A DNA stretch of 64,000 nucleotides from Polynucleobacter sp. MG-Unter2-18 (GTDB lineage: Bacteria > Pseudomonadota > Gammaproteobacteria > Burkholderiales > Burkholderiaceae), in the NCBI RefSeq assembly GCF_018687675.1, contig NZ_CP061302.1, positions 818,192 through 882,191 of the forward strand, in the 5' to 3' direction. The notes under the pieces were generated by a model, which was given only the letters and a program-made list of their open reading frames with translations, was not told the origin of the DNA and ran no database searches. Position numbers and translations under genes: made by a program. Shown here piece after piece: positions 26,169-34,765 of this stretch. Every line of letters begins with the position of its first letter. Position 1 is the first letter of the stretch.

Positions 26169-27392
26169 ATGCAATTTCAATCAAAATTTCTTTCTTTGAT
26201 TCTTGCATCCTTCCTGTTCATGAGTCTTCCAGTATTTGGTCAAAATACCCAATACGGAGTAAGACCCTTTTATTTAATTGACGCAATGAAAGAGGGGCCC
26301 TTAAAAAGGAAGCTAAAAAGTTGTACTAGTAATACTCCCAAACCAACATCATTTTCTATAGCTCACCGTGGAGCACCCTTAGAGTTTCCCGAACATACCG
26401 TACAGTCCAATAAAGCTGCCGCACTCATGGGGGCTGGTATTTTTGAATGTGATGTCACGTTTACTCAAGATAAACAATTGGTTTGTCGCCATGCGCAAAA
26501 TGATTTACAAGCAACAACGAATATATTGCTAACAAATTTACAAGAAAAGTGCACCAAGCCCTTTACCCCAGCAAATGGCACAGAGCCTGCGCTAGCGGAG
26601 TGCCGTACAACTGATATCACCCTAGACGAATTTAAAACCCTGCGCGGCAAGATGGCTGGGTTCAATAAAAATGCTCAGGATATTCAGTCATATCTGGCGG
26701 GCACACCAAGTTGGAGGACCGAATTGTATTCAGAGGCGGGCGGTACTTTATTAACGCATCAAGAATCTATCGCTTTGTTTAAACAATTTGGCGGTAAATT
26801 TACTCCTGAGTTAAAAGAAGCAGTTGTGCCAATGCCTTATTTAGGATTTACCCAAGACCAATATGCACAAGCTCTCATTAATGACTATAAGCGAGCTGGC
26901 GTTTCTCCAAAAGATGTTTTTCCACAATCCTTTAATTTGAGTGATGTGATTTATTGGATTCAGAATGAACCCGAGTTTGGAAAGCAAGCAATTTATTTGG
27001 ATGGTAGATATGAGCAGAAAGGATTTAATGCTGCACAGCCTGAAAATTTAAAGCCAACCATGCAAGAGCTCTATGCGAAAGGAGTGCGATATATTGCTCC
27101 TCCTATATGGGTGCTGCTGACCACAGGTAGTAATGGAGAGATTACTCCATCGGCTTACGCTAGGGCGGCAAAAGAGGCTAAATTAAACATCATTACATGG
27201 TCTCTAGAGCGTGATGGGCCGATGAATAAGGGGGGAGGCTGGTACCACCAGTCAATTAAATCTGCCATTTACACCGATGGCCAAATTTACGAGGTTTTAG
27301 ATGTACTAGCTAAGCAAGTTGGTATTAAGGGGATATTTTCAGACTGGCCTGCAACTGTTACCTACTATGCAAACTGTATGGGACTTAAGTAA
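26169..27392 (+). CDS. Exported glycerophosphodiester phosphodiesterase
   Basis: 407 aa. I take the ATG at 26169, because it starts a signal peptide (FLSLILASFLFMSLPVFGQ); the longer frame overlaps the preceding gene. GDPD core: SIAHRGAPLEFPEHT with the catalytic His-Arg and Glu, FECDVTFTQDKQLVCRHA with the metal Glu/Asp, and a late IITWSLERDG block. It would split glycerophosphodiesters from lipids into glycerol-3-phosphate and an alcohol, in the periplasm. It ends 27 bases before site B. Confidence 0.88.
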   Translation: MQFQSKFLSLILASFLFMSLPVFGQNTQYGVRPFYLIDAMKEGPLKRKLKSCTSNTPKPTSFSIAHRGAPLEFPEHTVQSNKAAALMGAGIFECDVTFTQDKQLVCRHAQNDLQATTNILLTNLQEKCTKPFTPANGTEPALAECRTTDITLDEFKTLRGKMAGFNKNAQDIQSYLAGTPSWRTELYSEAGGTLLTHQESIALFKQFGGKFTPELKEAVVPMPYLGFTQDQYAQALINDYKRAGVSPKDVFPQSFNLSDVIYWIQNEPEFGKQAIYLDGRYEQKGFNAAQPENLKPTMQELYAKGVRYIAPPIWVLLTTGSNGEITPSAYARAAKEAKLNIITWSLERDGPMNKGGGWYHQSIKSAIYTDGQIYEVLDVLAKQVGIKGIFSDWPATVTYYANCMGLK

Positions 27393-27419
27393 GTACGTAA
27401 ATGAATAATCTCTATTAAG

Positions 27420-27544
27420 GCATTGCACAGTTTATTACACAGCGCCGATTTATGCGTTTCAGTCATTAAAATATATAGACATTCCAGTAGCCACGAATTC
27501 TTCTAAGGCGTAGGTCGCACGTTCGAATCGTGCTGGGCAGGCCA
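27420..27544 (+). repeat. Composite site B: 80-bp arm plus tRNA-Arg 3' half
   Basis: Second copy of the 125-bp unit: arm at 27420-27499, tRNA-Arg 3' half at 27500-27544. The arm differs from A mainly at arm positions 24-25 and 35-41; the last 30 bases (ATATATAGACATTCCAGTAG then CCACGAATT) are the same. The distance from the CACAG pair to the tRNA fragment is the same as in A and C. It closes the second module. Confidence 0.85.
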
Positions 27545-27710
27545 AATTCTCTTATTAATCGTTACTCTAGCTTCAATACAGTGCTCCATTGGCAAGGTTT
27601 AGATTGGATCATACCTATTGCTCATAAATCTTCGTTTATAGTGCAAGAAAGCACCCACTCAAAGCTTTTAATCCTTAAATTGCAAGACTCTTATTGGAAA
27701 TGGAAAGCAG

Positions 27711-28421
27711 ATGGGCGATTACACCAAGATGTCGGCACATTACGACACGATTATGACCTCAGGGTATTACGACTATCCAGCAATTGTTGATGGATTACTT
27801 AGTCATCATCCTTTTGAGAATGTTTTGGAGATTGGGTGCGGCACGGGTTTAATTTTGGAGGAGATTGCCAAGCGTGAACCAACAGCCAATATCCGTGGCA
27901 TAGACTTAACTCAATCGATGCTTGACATAGCACAAAAACGTTTAGAGACGTATCCAAATATTAAGTTAAGTCAGCAAAATATTACCGAGTTAAGTCTTGA
28001 GCAGCAATATCGTTTAGTTTTTTCATATGGCGGCGTTTGGTATTTCGTGATTGATGGCAATAAAGAACCATTTCTAGTTAGCCATATCTATGATGAGCAA
28101 GCAAACCATCTTGGACTTGAAAGTTTAAGTAAATTTGTTCAGTCCGGCGGAAAATTGCTACTGGGAATTCAAGGACCACACTATGATTATGAAAAGCCAA
28201 TTTCTAATGGGATGATCTATTCACAAAAGATTGAACCTTTAGAGCTGGGGTTCACTAAGCACTATTACTTAGATGACAAAGATAATCGTGTCATGGCACA
28301 GACGATTCACTATCGCACCTATAATTTTAGCGATGCCAAGAAATTGCTATCAAGCTATAGTTTTGAGTATGAAGATCGCACAGAAAAGCACCAACATTTT
28401 CTTGAGTTTAAGCGTCTTTAG
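27711..28421 (+). CDS. Class I SAM-dependent methyltransferase
   Basis: 236 aa. Motif I NVLEIGCGTG binds S-adenosylmethionine; IRGIDLTQSMLDIAQKRL follows as the acidic loop. Substrate unknown. GGAAAG precedes the ATG; a second ATG at 27729 is in frame. It leads a three-gene run (2-base and 14-base gaps) with a dehydrogenase and an aminotransferase, suggesting a small amino- or hydroxy-acid pathway. The 166 bases from site B to the start contain nothing I can support. Confidence 0.82.
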   Translation: MGDYTKMSAHYDTIMTSGYYDYPAIVDGLLSHHPFENVLEIGCGTGLILEEIAKREPTANIRGIDLTQSMLDIAQKRLETYPNIKLSQQNITELSLEQQYRLVFSYGGVWYFVIDGNKEPFLVSHIYDEQANHLGLESLSKFVQSGGKLLLGIQGPHYDYEKPISNGMIYSQKIEPLELGFTKHYYLDDKDNRVMAQTIHYRTYNFSDAKKLLSSYSFEYEDRTEKHQHFLEFKRL

Positions 28422-28423
28422 AA

Positions 28424-29350
28424 ATGTCTATAAAGATGAATGACCCACTAATTGGCTTTATTGGCGTAGGTAATATGGGCAATCCCATGGCAGCTAATTT
28501 ATTAAAAGCGGGTTATAGGCTAAGCGTATTTGATCTCGAGTCTCATAAAGCAATAAATTTAGTCTCATTAGGCGCAAGTCTTGCTGAAAGTATTGCGCAA
28601 ATCGGTGAGCAATCCCATGTAGTGATTTGTTCATTGCCAGGTCCAACACAAGTTAAAGAGGTAATGTTTGGTGGCGGCGGGCTCATTAATGTAATAAAGC
28701 CAGGATCGACCATTATTGATACTTCCACCAGTTCGGTAGAGCTAGCACAAGAGTTATCAAACCTACTGGAACAAAAGAATGTAGGCTTTTTAGAGGCGCC
28801 AGTGACTAATGCTGTTGACTTTGCAGCACTTGGTAAATTATCGATTTTTGTTGCCGGTAAGCAGTCAGATTTTGCGATGTGGAAACCCATTTTTGAAGTT
28901 CTTGGCGAAAAAATATTTTATGTTGGTAAACCTGGTAATGGGGCTACGATTAAGTTACTCACCAATCTGCTATGGTTTACACATGCCGCAGTGATCGGTG
29001 AGGCTTTGATGTTAGGTGCTAAGGCTGATATTCCATTAGATATTGTTGCTGCAGCGATTCAATCAAGTGCTGGTAATAGCTGGGTAGCTCAACATGACAT
29101 TCCATCGATTTTTGCAGGTCACTATGACCCAAGTTTTTCTCTAGCGTTATGTTGTAAAGATTTGGATTTGGTCAATCAAATTGCGCAGTCTCAGGGCTTT
29201 ACGTTGACTATGGGTCAATTTGTTCAAAGCCTTTTCGAGGAGGCTCAAAAAACATATGGGGCATCTGCTGCTGAGTTGCATGTAGTCAAATTATTGGAAG
29301 ATCGGGTTGGTACTTATTTACGCCCTCAATCACAAAATTTGCTTCCATAA
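28424..29350 (+). CDS. 3-hydroxyisobutyrate dehydrogenase-family oxidoreductase
   Basis: 308 aa. The N-terminal Rossmann motif GFIGVGNMGNPMAANLL binds NAD(P); the substrate block EAPVTNAVDFAALGKLSIFVAG and the catalytic-lysine region GNGATIKLLTN are typical of the beta-hydroxyacid dehydrogenase family. It oxidises a beta-hydroxy acid to its semialdehyde; the exact substrate is unclear. It follows the methyltransferase by two bases and precedes the aminotransferase by 14. Confidence 0.88.
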   Translation: MSIKMNDPLIGFIGVGNMGNPMAANLLKAGYRLSVFDLESHKAINLVSLGASLAESIAQIGEQSHVVICSLPGPTQVKEVMFGGGGLINVIKPGSTIIDTSTSSVELAQELSNLLEQKNVGFLEAPVTNAVDFAALGKLSIFVAGKQSDFAMWKPIFEVLGEKIFYVGKPGNGATIKLLTNLLWFTHAAVIGEALMLGAKADIPLDIVAAAIQSSAGNSWVAQHDIPSIFAGHYDPSFSLALCCKDLDLVNQIAQSQGFTLTMGQFVQSLFEEAQKTYGASAAELHVVKLLEDRVGTYLRPQSQNLLP

Positions 29351-29364
29351 CGGTTATACAGATC

Positions 29365-30672
29365 ATGACATTAAAGAATCAAGTCAAACTCATGCAAGAA
29401 GCGCACTTGCACATGCCTCAAGGGGTAGCAGAAAATTACCGCTATTGGGGTGATGAGCAAACTGTATTTATCTCCTCAGCCAAGGGGGCTCAGCTGATGG
29501 ACTGCGATGGCAAAAAATACATTGATTTTCGTTTGGGATATGGCCCAATTATCTTGGGCTATCGCGATGATCGTATTGACCAGGCCGTTATTCGACAAAT
29601 TCAGGAAGGCGGAACGCTATCGGGTTTTTCTACATCTCTAGATACAGAGGTGGCGAAGCAAATCAAAGCGCTATGCCCACAAATTGATAAGTTACGTTTT
29701 GCTAATTCTGGTACCGAAGCAGTGATGGGCGCAGTCAGAACAGCGCGTGGTTTTACTGGCAGAGATCGAATTGCTATTGTAGAAGGTAGCTTTCATGGCC
29801 TAGTTGATGAAATGATGTGGAAATCTGATATCGAAAATTGGAATTCTGGCGATCTTCTTCCCCCCAAAATTATTCCATTTGGGGCAGGTATTCCTAACAA
29901 TACGTGCGAGCTGGTTGACTTTATTGAGCTCAATAATTATGAATCTCTTGAGCAACTTTTTATGGCAAGGAAAGATTCCTTAGCCTGTATTTTATTGGAG
30001 CCAATTATTGGTAACGCAGGCAGTATTGCAGCCTGTAATTGCTGGTTACAAAGATTGCGTGATCTATGTACCGAAAACGGTACGATTCTCATTATTGATG
30101 AAGTTAAAACGGGGTTTAGGGTAGCTAAGGGTGGCGCTCAATCTTTGTATGGAATTTATGCAGACCTAACAACGTATGCTAAGGCCATGGGCAACGGCTA
30201 TCCTATTGCGGCTTTTGGTGGAAGATCCGAGGTGATGGACGTGGTTGGTTCTCATCATGGAGGTGTTGTGCATGGTGGAACCTATACTGCCAATTTAGTC
30301 AGCTTAAGTGCAGCATATGCAACCTTAGATATTTTGGGAAAAACCAATGCTCTTAAAACAGTGGATGAGGCGGGACAGAAGATTAAAGCGTTATTAGGTC
30401 GTGTCTTTACTGCTGCTGGAATTGAACATGCTTTTGCTGGACCGCCTGCAATGTTTGGCATTCACTTTTCTAGGGAAGTACCCAATAATTATCGCCAGTG
30501 GCGAAAAGTGAACAATACCCTATATCAAAAATTTGCCTGGAAATTAATTGAGTATGGAGTGATGCTCGAGCCAGACTCAAGAGAGCCTTGGTTTATTTGT
30601 GAGGCACATGGTCAAATAGACTTTGCTTGGTTAGAGGATGTGGCCACTAAAGCAATTAAATCCGCACTCTAG
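29365..30672 (+). CDS. Class III PLP-dependent aminotransferase
   Basis: 435 aa. Resembles glutamate-1-semialdehyde aminomutase and omega-aminotransferases: KLRFANSGTEAVMGAVRTAR cofactor block, EGSFHG, LLEPIIGN, LIIDEVKTGFR with the PLP Asp, and YAKAMGNGYPIAAFGG with Lys273 as the Schiff-base lysine. Together with the upstream dehydrogenase it could convert a hydroxy acid through a semialdehyde to an amino acid. It is the last gene of the operon, followed by a lone copy of the arm motif at 30700. Confidence 0.88.
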   Translation: MTLKNQVKLMQEAHLHMPQGVAENYRYWGDEQTVFISSAKGAQLMDCDGKKYIDFRLGYGPIILGYRDDRIDQAVIRQIQEGGTLSGFSTSLDTEVAKQIKALCPQIDKLRFANSGTEAVMGAVRTARGFTGRDRIAIVEGSFHGLVDEMMWKSDIENWNSGDLLPPKIIPFGAGIPNNTCELVDFIELNNYESLEQLFMARKDSLACILLEPIIGNAGSIAACNCWLQRLRDLCTENGTILIIDEVKTGFRVAKGGAQSLYGIYADLTTYAKAMGNGYPIAAFGGRSEVMDVVGSHHGGVVHGGTYTANLVSLSAAYATLDILGKTNALKTVDEAGQKIKALLGRVFTAAGIEHAFAGPPAMFGIHFSREVPNNYRQWRKVNNTLYQKFAWKLIEYGVMLEPDSREPWFICEAHGQIDFAWLEDVATKAIKSAL

Positions 30673-30699
30673 AATAAGTAGTCAAACGACCTGCGTTAT

Positions 30700-30719
30700 T
30701 GCACGATTTATTACACAGT
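30700..30719 (+). repeat. Lone arm motif without tRNA half
   Basis: TGCACGATTTATTACACAGT resembles the start of the arms in sites A-C (TGCACAGTTTATTACACAG) with two changes. It lies 27 bases past the aminotransferase stop, the same spacing as site B to its gene, yet no tRNA-Arg fragment follows. It could be the remnant of a site that lost its core half. The gene-free stretch 30673-30924 shows nothing else. Confidence 0.5.
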
Positions 30720-30924
30720 GATACAACAAATTATTCCATAAAGACTAGTTAAATTACTATCAAAACTAATTTAAAAAAAATCCCAAACAACCGGTGTCAC
30801 AAAAGTTTCATTTAATTGGCGCAAAATAAATTCACTAGTAGTGCCCTCGAAAATCATAGGATAACCATCAAATTATTAGAAGTATTAGACCCAATCAATA
30901 ATCAATATGCTTTAGGAAATAAAT

Positions 30925-31104
30925 ATGCAATACAAGACAAATAAGCAGCGCAAGCCTGAGAAGCACGACAATCTAAATGTTAAGCACAAACCATGCTTTT
31001 ACGTATCTTCCACTGCTATTGCAGTTTTCACAACTGTTTTATGTACAGCCGCCTTTGCTATCGATGGCATAGTATCTACGGGTATCAAGATTCTCTCGCT
31101 TTAG
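30925..31104 (+). CDS. 59-aa protein with one hydrophobic segment
   Basis: Starts at an ATG with TAGGAA eight bases upstream. A polar, strongly basic N-terminus (about 30 residues with many Lys/Gln/His) precedes one hydrophobic stretch (YVSSTAIAVFTTVLCTAAFA) that could be a membrane helix or late signal, then a short tail. No family recognised. It sits between the lone arm motif and site C, so it may be a cassette of its own. Confidence 0.4.
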   Translation: MQYKTNKQRKPEKHDNLNVKHKPCFYVSSTAIAVFTTVLCTAAFAIDGIVSTGIKILSL

Positions 31105-31180
31105 AAGGCCCGTATTGAGCACATGGTTTGAATCAGTACTATTAAATTGAGTCTTTTAAGCGCTCAACACACTCTAAACC

Positions 31181-31305
31181 GCATCGCACAGTTTATTACA
31201 CAGCGCCATTTTTATCGTGTAAGTCATTGAATTTGTTGGACTTTTCAGCAGCCACAATTTCTTCTAAGGCGTAGGTCGCACGTTCGAATCGTGCTGGGCA
31301 GGCTA
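31181..31305 (+). repeat. Composite site C: diverged arm plus tRNA-Arg 3' half
   Basis: Third copy of the 125-bp unit. The arm (31181-31260) is more diverged but keeps GCACAGTTTATTACACAG, GTCATTGA and AGCCAC in register and is exactly 80 bases. The tRNA part starts at 31261 and is identical through 31303, where CCA becomes TAC. Upstream 31105-31180 and downstream 31306-31466 hold no gene. Confidence 0.82.
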
Positions 31306-31466
31306 CCAAAGTACTCCCCAATTCCTTTAAATCAACGCTTTGCAGTCAACTGCAGCGACTAAGACAGCATTCACTTAGTTGTCCAACATAGCAAAAGCTT
31401 GTCCAAAACACGGATTGGATTAAATAACACTTGAATAGATTCCAGACTTAAGGATATACTTTTTCG

Positions 31467-31655
31467 CAAGCAGGAGAGTGAGGTTTTATCTCCACCGAAG
31501 GCGCAAACTCCCATGAACGCTCAGGTATCCATCAGGAAGGTACTGCTTATCCTAAATAGCCGTCTGGAGAGTCACCATCTTTATGGTGCACCGAAGGAGC
31601 AAGCACTCAGCCACGCTGCAGTGTGAATCTCTCAGGTATCAGGGACAGGGGGAGC
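31467..31655 (+). promoter_or_regulatory. Tandem glycine riboswitch
   Basis: Two consecutive aptamers of the gcvT type. The first has GGAGAGTG, CACCGAAGG and CTCAGGTATC before AGGAAGGTACTGC; the second has GGAGAGTCACC, CACCGAAGGAGCAAG, CTCTCAGGTATCAGGGACAG. Tandem glycine aptamers normally turn on glycine cleavage or transport genes. Here the next downstream genes are a six-codon frame and a 61-aa orphan, not gcvTHP, which is unusual. The gene truly controlled is inferred from position. Confidence 0.93.
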
Positions 31656-31692
31656 GGCAGCCATATTGATATGGAACTTTAGGAGATTTCGC

Positions 31693-31713
31693 ATGCGCGC
31701 ACTTCCGAGCTAA
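31693..31713 (+). CDS. Six-codon leader frame after the riboswitch
   Basis: ATG-CGC-GCA-CTT-CCG-AGC-TAA, encoding MRALPS, with AGGAG seven bases upstream, which is ideal spacing. It could be a leader peptide whose translation couples the riboswitch to the next gene, or the stub of a deleted riboswitch-controlled gene. I give it low confidence as a gene because six codons can occur by chance, but the ribosome site is unusually good. Confidence 0.3.
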   Translation: MRALPS

Positions 31714-31776
31714 TTCAGTTTTTGGCAATACAGATCATTTGATTCAATTTTCACTTACTGAATAAGGATATTCATC

Positions 31777-31962
31777 ATGAGCAATAAACTAGTCCAAGAA
31801 GCCCCTTTTCATCCTGGATATGAGGATGCTGGCTACAAAAATGAAGTTTCACCAGCAATTGCCGAACTAGAAAGCTTTAGAAAAACAAACGCACGCTATC
31901 TCGGCTTTTCAGAGTTAATAGTAGATTTCTGTAAGTCATCAAAGCCATTTACTCCAGCCTGA
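31777..31962 (+). CDS. 61-aa orphan protein downstream of glycine riboswitch
   Basis: ATG with AAGGA eight bases upstream. Soluble, polar product with Pro/Gly-rich N-terminus (APFHPGYEDAGYKNE) and a short helical middle (AIAELESFRKTNARY). No family recognised. It lies between the tandem glycine riboswitch and a clear terminator, so it is probably the gene the riboswitch controls, with a role in glycine response that cannot be deduced from sequence. Confidence 0.65.
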   Translation: MSNKLVQEAPFHPGYEDAGYKNEVSPAIAELESFRKTNARYLGFSELIVDFCKSSKPFTPA

Positions 31963-31974
31963 TAGTCAAACAAC

Positions 31975-32004
31975 AACCCCAGTTAGCAATAGCTGGGGTT
32001 TATT
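31975..32004 (+). terminator. Rho-independent terminator after the 61-aa gene
   Basis: AACCCCAG (31975-31982) pairs with CTGGGGTT (31993-32000) around a ten-base loop, with a T-rich tail. It ends the riboswitch transcription unit 13 bases past the stop. Confidence 0.8.
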
Positions 32005-32005
32005 T

Positions 32006-32042
32006 AAAGCGTAGGTCTCACGTTTGAGGCATGCTAGGTAGA
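32006..32042 (+). repeat. Decayed tRNA-Arg 3' fragment
   Basis: AAAGCGTAGGTCTCACGTTT and the following bases align with the tRNA-Arg 3' half over 37 positions with about nine differences. No 80-bp arm precedes it. It is the outermost and oldest-looking copy of the array and may mark the original chromosomal right junction. Confidence 0.65.
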
Positions 32043-32117
32043 GTAAAAAAATCTATGAGCATCACCTTAAATAAGGATTCAAACTACATCTTGGTTAATG
32101 GATTTATCAGGACACAT

Positions 32118-33680
32118 CTAAAACTCAAAAGTAAATTGTGAGCTTGTATCTTCCCCTTTGGCCTTAGAGCTGTTGCGTTCATTTCTTTTTGCTCGCGAGG
32201 CATGTTTATCAATAACAGATTTTTTACCAGCCCGAACTTCTGACAAGTTACGTCTAGCATATAGACGATCTTTAGATTGCTTTGTGGCAATGGCAATTTC
32301 TACCACTGGATCTGGGATTTCTTTACCAGTATAGAGTCCGATACTCTTTTGCACTTCCTGAGGCATCATCCATGGCTCAAATATCCATGTATCTGGTATC
32401 TGTCGCATGTAAGGAAGCCACTTTCTAACGAAAATGCCTTTTGGGTCCTGGTCTTGCGCTTGCTTAATGGGGTTATAGACGCGAGTCACATTAATTCCGG
32501 TTGTGCCGGATTGCATTTGTAGCTGACTCCAATGGATGCCTGGCTCATAGTCTAAAAACTGAGTAGCTAACCATTCCCCTACCGGTCTCCAATGCAGCCA
32601 AAGTGGGTAGGCGGCAACAGAGACCAGCATTGCACGCATTCTAAAATTAAGCCATCCCGTCTCGCGCAGCATAGTGACGCAGGCGTCTACCATGGGCCAG
32701 CCCGTCTTAGCGTCCTTTAGGGCATTAAAGTAATCTTGATTAAATTCATTCTCACGGAGTCCGTCATATCCGCGGTGCATGTTTTGCCATTCGATTTCAG
32801 GTTCACTCTCTAGCTTTTGAATGAAATGACAATGCCAATATAAGCGACTCATGAAGGCACTCAGACCTGATATTTTTCGGCTAGCTTGAGGCGGAGTTTG
32901 CAGTAATTCTTCGTTTGTAGCTTGAACTACTTCTCTAATGCTAAGGCACCCATAGCTCAGATATACCGATAAGCGGGAGCAAGCATCTGGCGCGGATAGA
33001 GGTGAAGAAATCCCGCCGCGGTACTGCATGCTTCGTTGCTTTAAAAAACTATTGAGTGTTTTGAGGGCGACAGACCTTCCTCCGTGTTGTCTGCGGGGAG
33101 GGTTGTGGTGCAAGTGCTGAGGCGCCTGCATTGTTGAGGGCGTTAAAAGAGAAGTGCCTGAATTCAGTACTAAGGTGCTTGAAAGAGGGGCTTTCCAAAA
33201 ATGAATCTGTGAGAGATCATGTAAGGGTGCTTCCATGTGTCTTTGCCAATTGGCTTGCCATACATTACGGTTCTTAAGACCCCTAGTCACGCCAAACTGG
33301 GGATATTCACCCCATTGAATGCCGTGAGACCTGCACCAGTTACCAAGTTCTCGATCTCTGGCGTAAGTAAATCCATTTCCAGTTTCTTCATGAGAATGGA
33401 TGTCCTGAAAAGGATTGGCTTGCCAAATTTTAGTAAGCACCTCAATCAGTTCACCTTCATGGATCTCTAAAGAGCCGCCACGTAAACGCAGTTGGGCATC
33501 TAGGTCTTGAAGGGATTCTCGAATGAACTCAAAATGTTGAAGGGAGACATCTGGTTGCAGCCAAAGCGTTGGCTCAATGACGTAAATGCACCGAATAGGT
33601 CCACGCTTTATAGCTTCGACAAGGGCGGCGTGGTCCTCACAGCGCAAGTCACGCTTAAACCAGACCAGTTGATAACTCAT
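32118..33680 (-). CDS. Deoxyribodipyrimidine photolyase / cryptochrome family
   Basis: 520 aa. N-terminal photolyase domain starts LVWFKRDLRCEDHAAL. The C-terminal FAD-binding domain has YRGGISSPLSAPDACSRLSVYLSYGCLS, MRAMLVSVAAYPLWLHW and IKQAQDQDPKG near the end. It repairs UV pyrimidine dimers with blue light and FAD, or acts as a blue-light sensor if the repair residues are lost. The last ~60 residues are Lys/Arg/Ser-rich and look unstructured. Light-driven repair suits a surface-water bacterium. Repair rather than sensing is assumed from family frequency. Confidence 0.88.
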   Translation of the reverse strand: MSYQLVWFKRDLRCEDHAALVEAIKRGPIRCIYVIEPTLWLQPDVSLQHFEFIRESLQDLDAQLRLRGGSLEIHEGELIEVLTKIWQANPFQDIHSHEETGNGFTYARDRELGNWCRSHGIQWGEYPQFGVTRGLKNRNVWQANWQRHMEAPLHDLSQIHFWKAPLSSTLVLNSGTSLLTPSTMQAPQHLHHNPPRRQHGGRSVALKTLNSFLKQRSMQYRGGISSPLSAPDACSRLSVYLSYGCLSIREVVQATNEELLQTPPQASRKISGLSAFMSRLYWHCHFIQKLESEPEIEWQNMHRGYDGLRENEFNQDYFNALKDAKTGWPMVDACVTMLRETGWLNFRMRAMLVSVAAYPLWLHWRPVGEWLATQFLDYEPGIHWSQLQMQSGTTGINVTRVYNPIKQAQDQDPKGIFVRKWLPYMRQIPDTWIFEPWMMPQEVQKSIGLYTGKEIPDPVVEIAIATKQSKDRLYARRNLSEVRAGKKSVIDKHASRAKRNERNSSKAKGEDTSSQFTFEF

Positions 33681-33825
33681 AATTTGATGGTATTAAAAAT
33701 TAACTCAGATTAATGTCAATACATCATTAATCTCTTAAAAAAGTAATCTCCCATCATAAGAGCCTTTGACTAATTTTGCCTAGCTAGCAAGATAACCTTT
33801 TACATTTTGTACTGACACCAAGACA

Positions 33826-34179
33826 CTACGTAGACTTTAGCCTTCGACTTTTGCGTGTACGCTCAAAAAATTCATCGGGCTTTAAGCGAACCCACTCAAT
33901 AAATCCTGCTAAGTCAGCTTGTAGTTTAAGTTGTTCAACAGTGTTATATTGGCGCGCTAGCTCAGCTTCAGTAAAGACGGCGTGTATCTGTCGATGGCAA
34001 ATGCGATGTAAGACTGCAGTTTGACGACCCCCATGAGATTTAGGAATCAGGTGGTGCTCATCTCGCTGCGATTTTGGGATGGCTCTGTCGCAAAGTGGGC
34101 AAATCAATAATTCGGGTTGTGGACCTGGTAAGTTACTTAACTCAGACAGAATCAGTTTTTTCTTGATGCGTCCTGTCAT
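33826..34179 (-). CDS. HNH endonuclease-like protein
   Basis: 117 aa. HNH core: CPLCDRAIPKSQRDEHHLIPKSHGG, then LHRICHRQIHAVFTE, giving the zinc pair CPLC, the catalytic HH and a second metal His set. Stand-alone small HNH proteins of this kind are common in betaproteobacteria and may have a housekeeping DNA role. Upstream on the same strand is a small membrane protein gene (28 bases), but no restriction partner is near. Confidence 0.82.
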   Translation of the reverse strand: MTGRIKKKLILSELSNLPGPQPELLICPLCDRAIPKSQRDEHHLIPKSHGGRQTAVLHRICHRQIHAVFTEAELARQYNTVEQLKLQADLAGFIEWVRLKPDEFFERTRKSRRLKST

Positions 34180-34207
34180 AGCGTTAGTAACCTGAAAATA
34201 GGTCGGC

Positions 34208-34618
34208 TTATTGGGCTGCTAAATCAACAATCACAAATCCAACCGCGACGATATGTACCAGGGTTATAACAACAGATAAACCATGTAACACTAAAAAACG
34301 CTGCTTCAGCTTTGCATCCGCAGCTGCATTGATTGCGGGCATCAGGATTTGACGAGTAGGAATAGTGGTTAGAAAAATGAGCGCCAAAATACTAGCGCTA
34401 AATAAACTGCTCGTTATAGCTAGTAGCGCTGCAATGAGTGATGTGATGGCAACAAATATATAAAAAGATGGGAAGGCCTTGCGTATTAATGCACGAGCTT
34501 CTTCTGGTGGTAAAGATTTAAATAGAAATGCGGCAAAGCTTGCGGAAAATAACAGCATGCCTCCAAATAGTAAGGAGGAGCTTAGTAAGGCAGATGTGTG
34601 GAGAACGGTTTTAATCAA
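34208..34618 (-). CDS. DUF4149-like four-helix membrane protein
   Basis: 136 aa with four hydrophobic segments. The sequence SLLFGGMLLFSASFAAFLFKSL followed by RKAFPSFYIF resembles the TMEM205/DUF4149 family of small inner-membrane proteins with unknown function. It precedes the HNH gene on the same strand. Family named from pattern, moderate certainty. Confidence 0.65.
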   Translation of the reverse strand: MIKTVLHTSALLSSSLLFGGMLLFSASFAAFLFKSLPPEEARALIRKAFPSFYIFVAITSLIAALLAITSSLFSASILALIFLTTIPTRQILMPAINAAADAKLKQRFLVLHGLSVVITLVHIVAVGFVIVDLAAQ

Positions 34619-34765
34619 AGGATAGCCTCGAGATAAGCAGTTTTACAAGTAGCGCTGTTGGGTAAGAAATAGAATGAATCAAAATAGCAAAGCATTATGG
34701 TGAATCAAGTTAAGCCCTGGTCTACGCGATGATTTCAGAAAATAGGCAGAGTGCTGAGTCAGCCA

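Noticed and set aside
27530..27790. 86-aa frame starting inside the tRNA-Arg fragment of site B
   Set aside because: Starts in the tRNA fragment, overlaps the methyltransferase and has no recognisable protein features.
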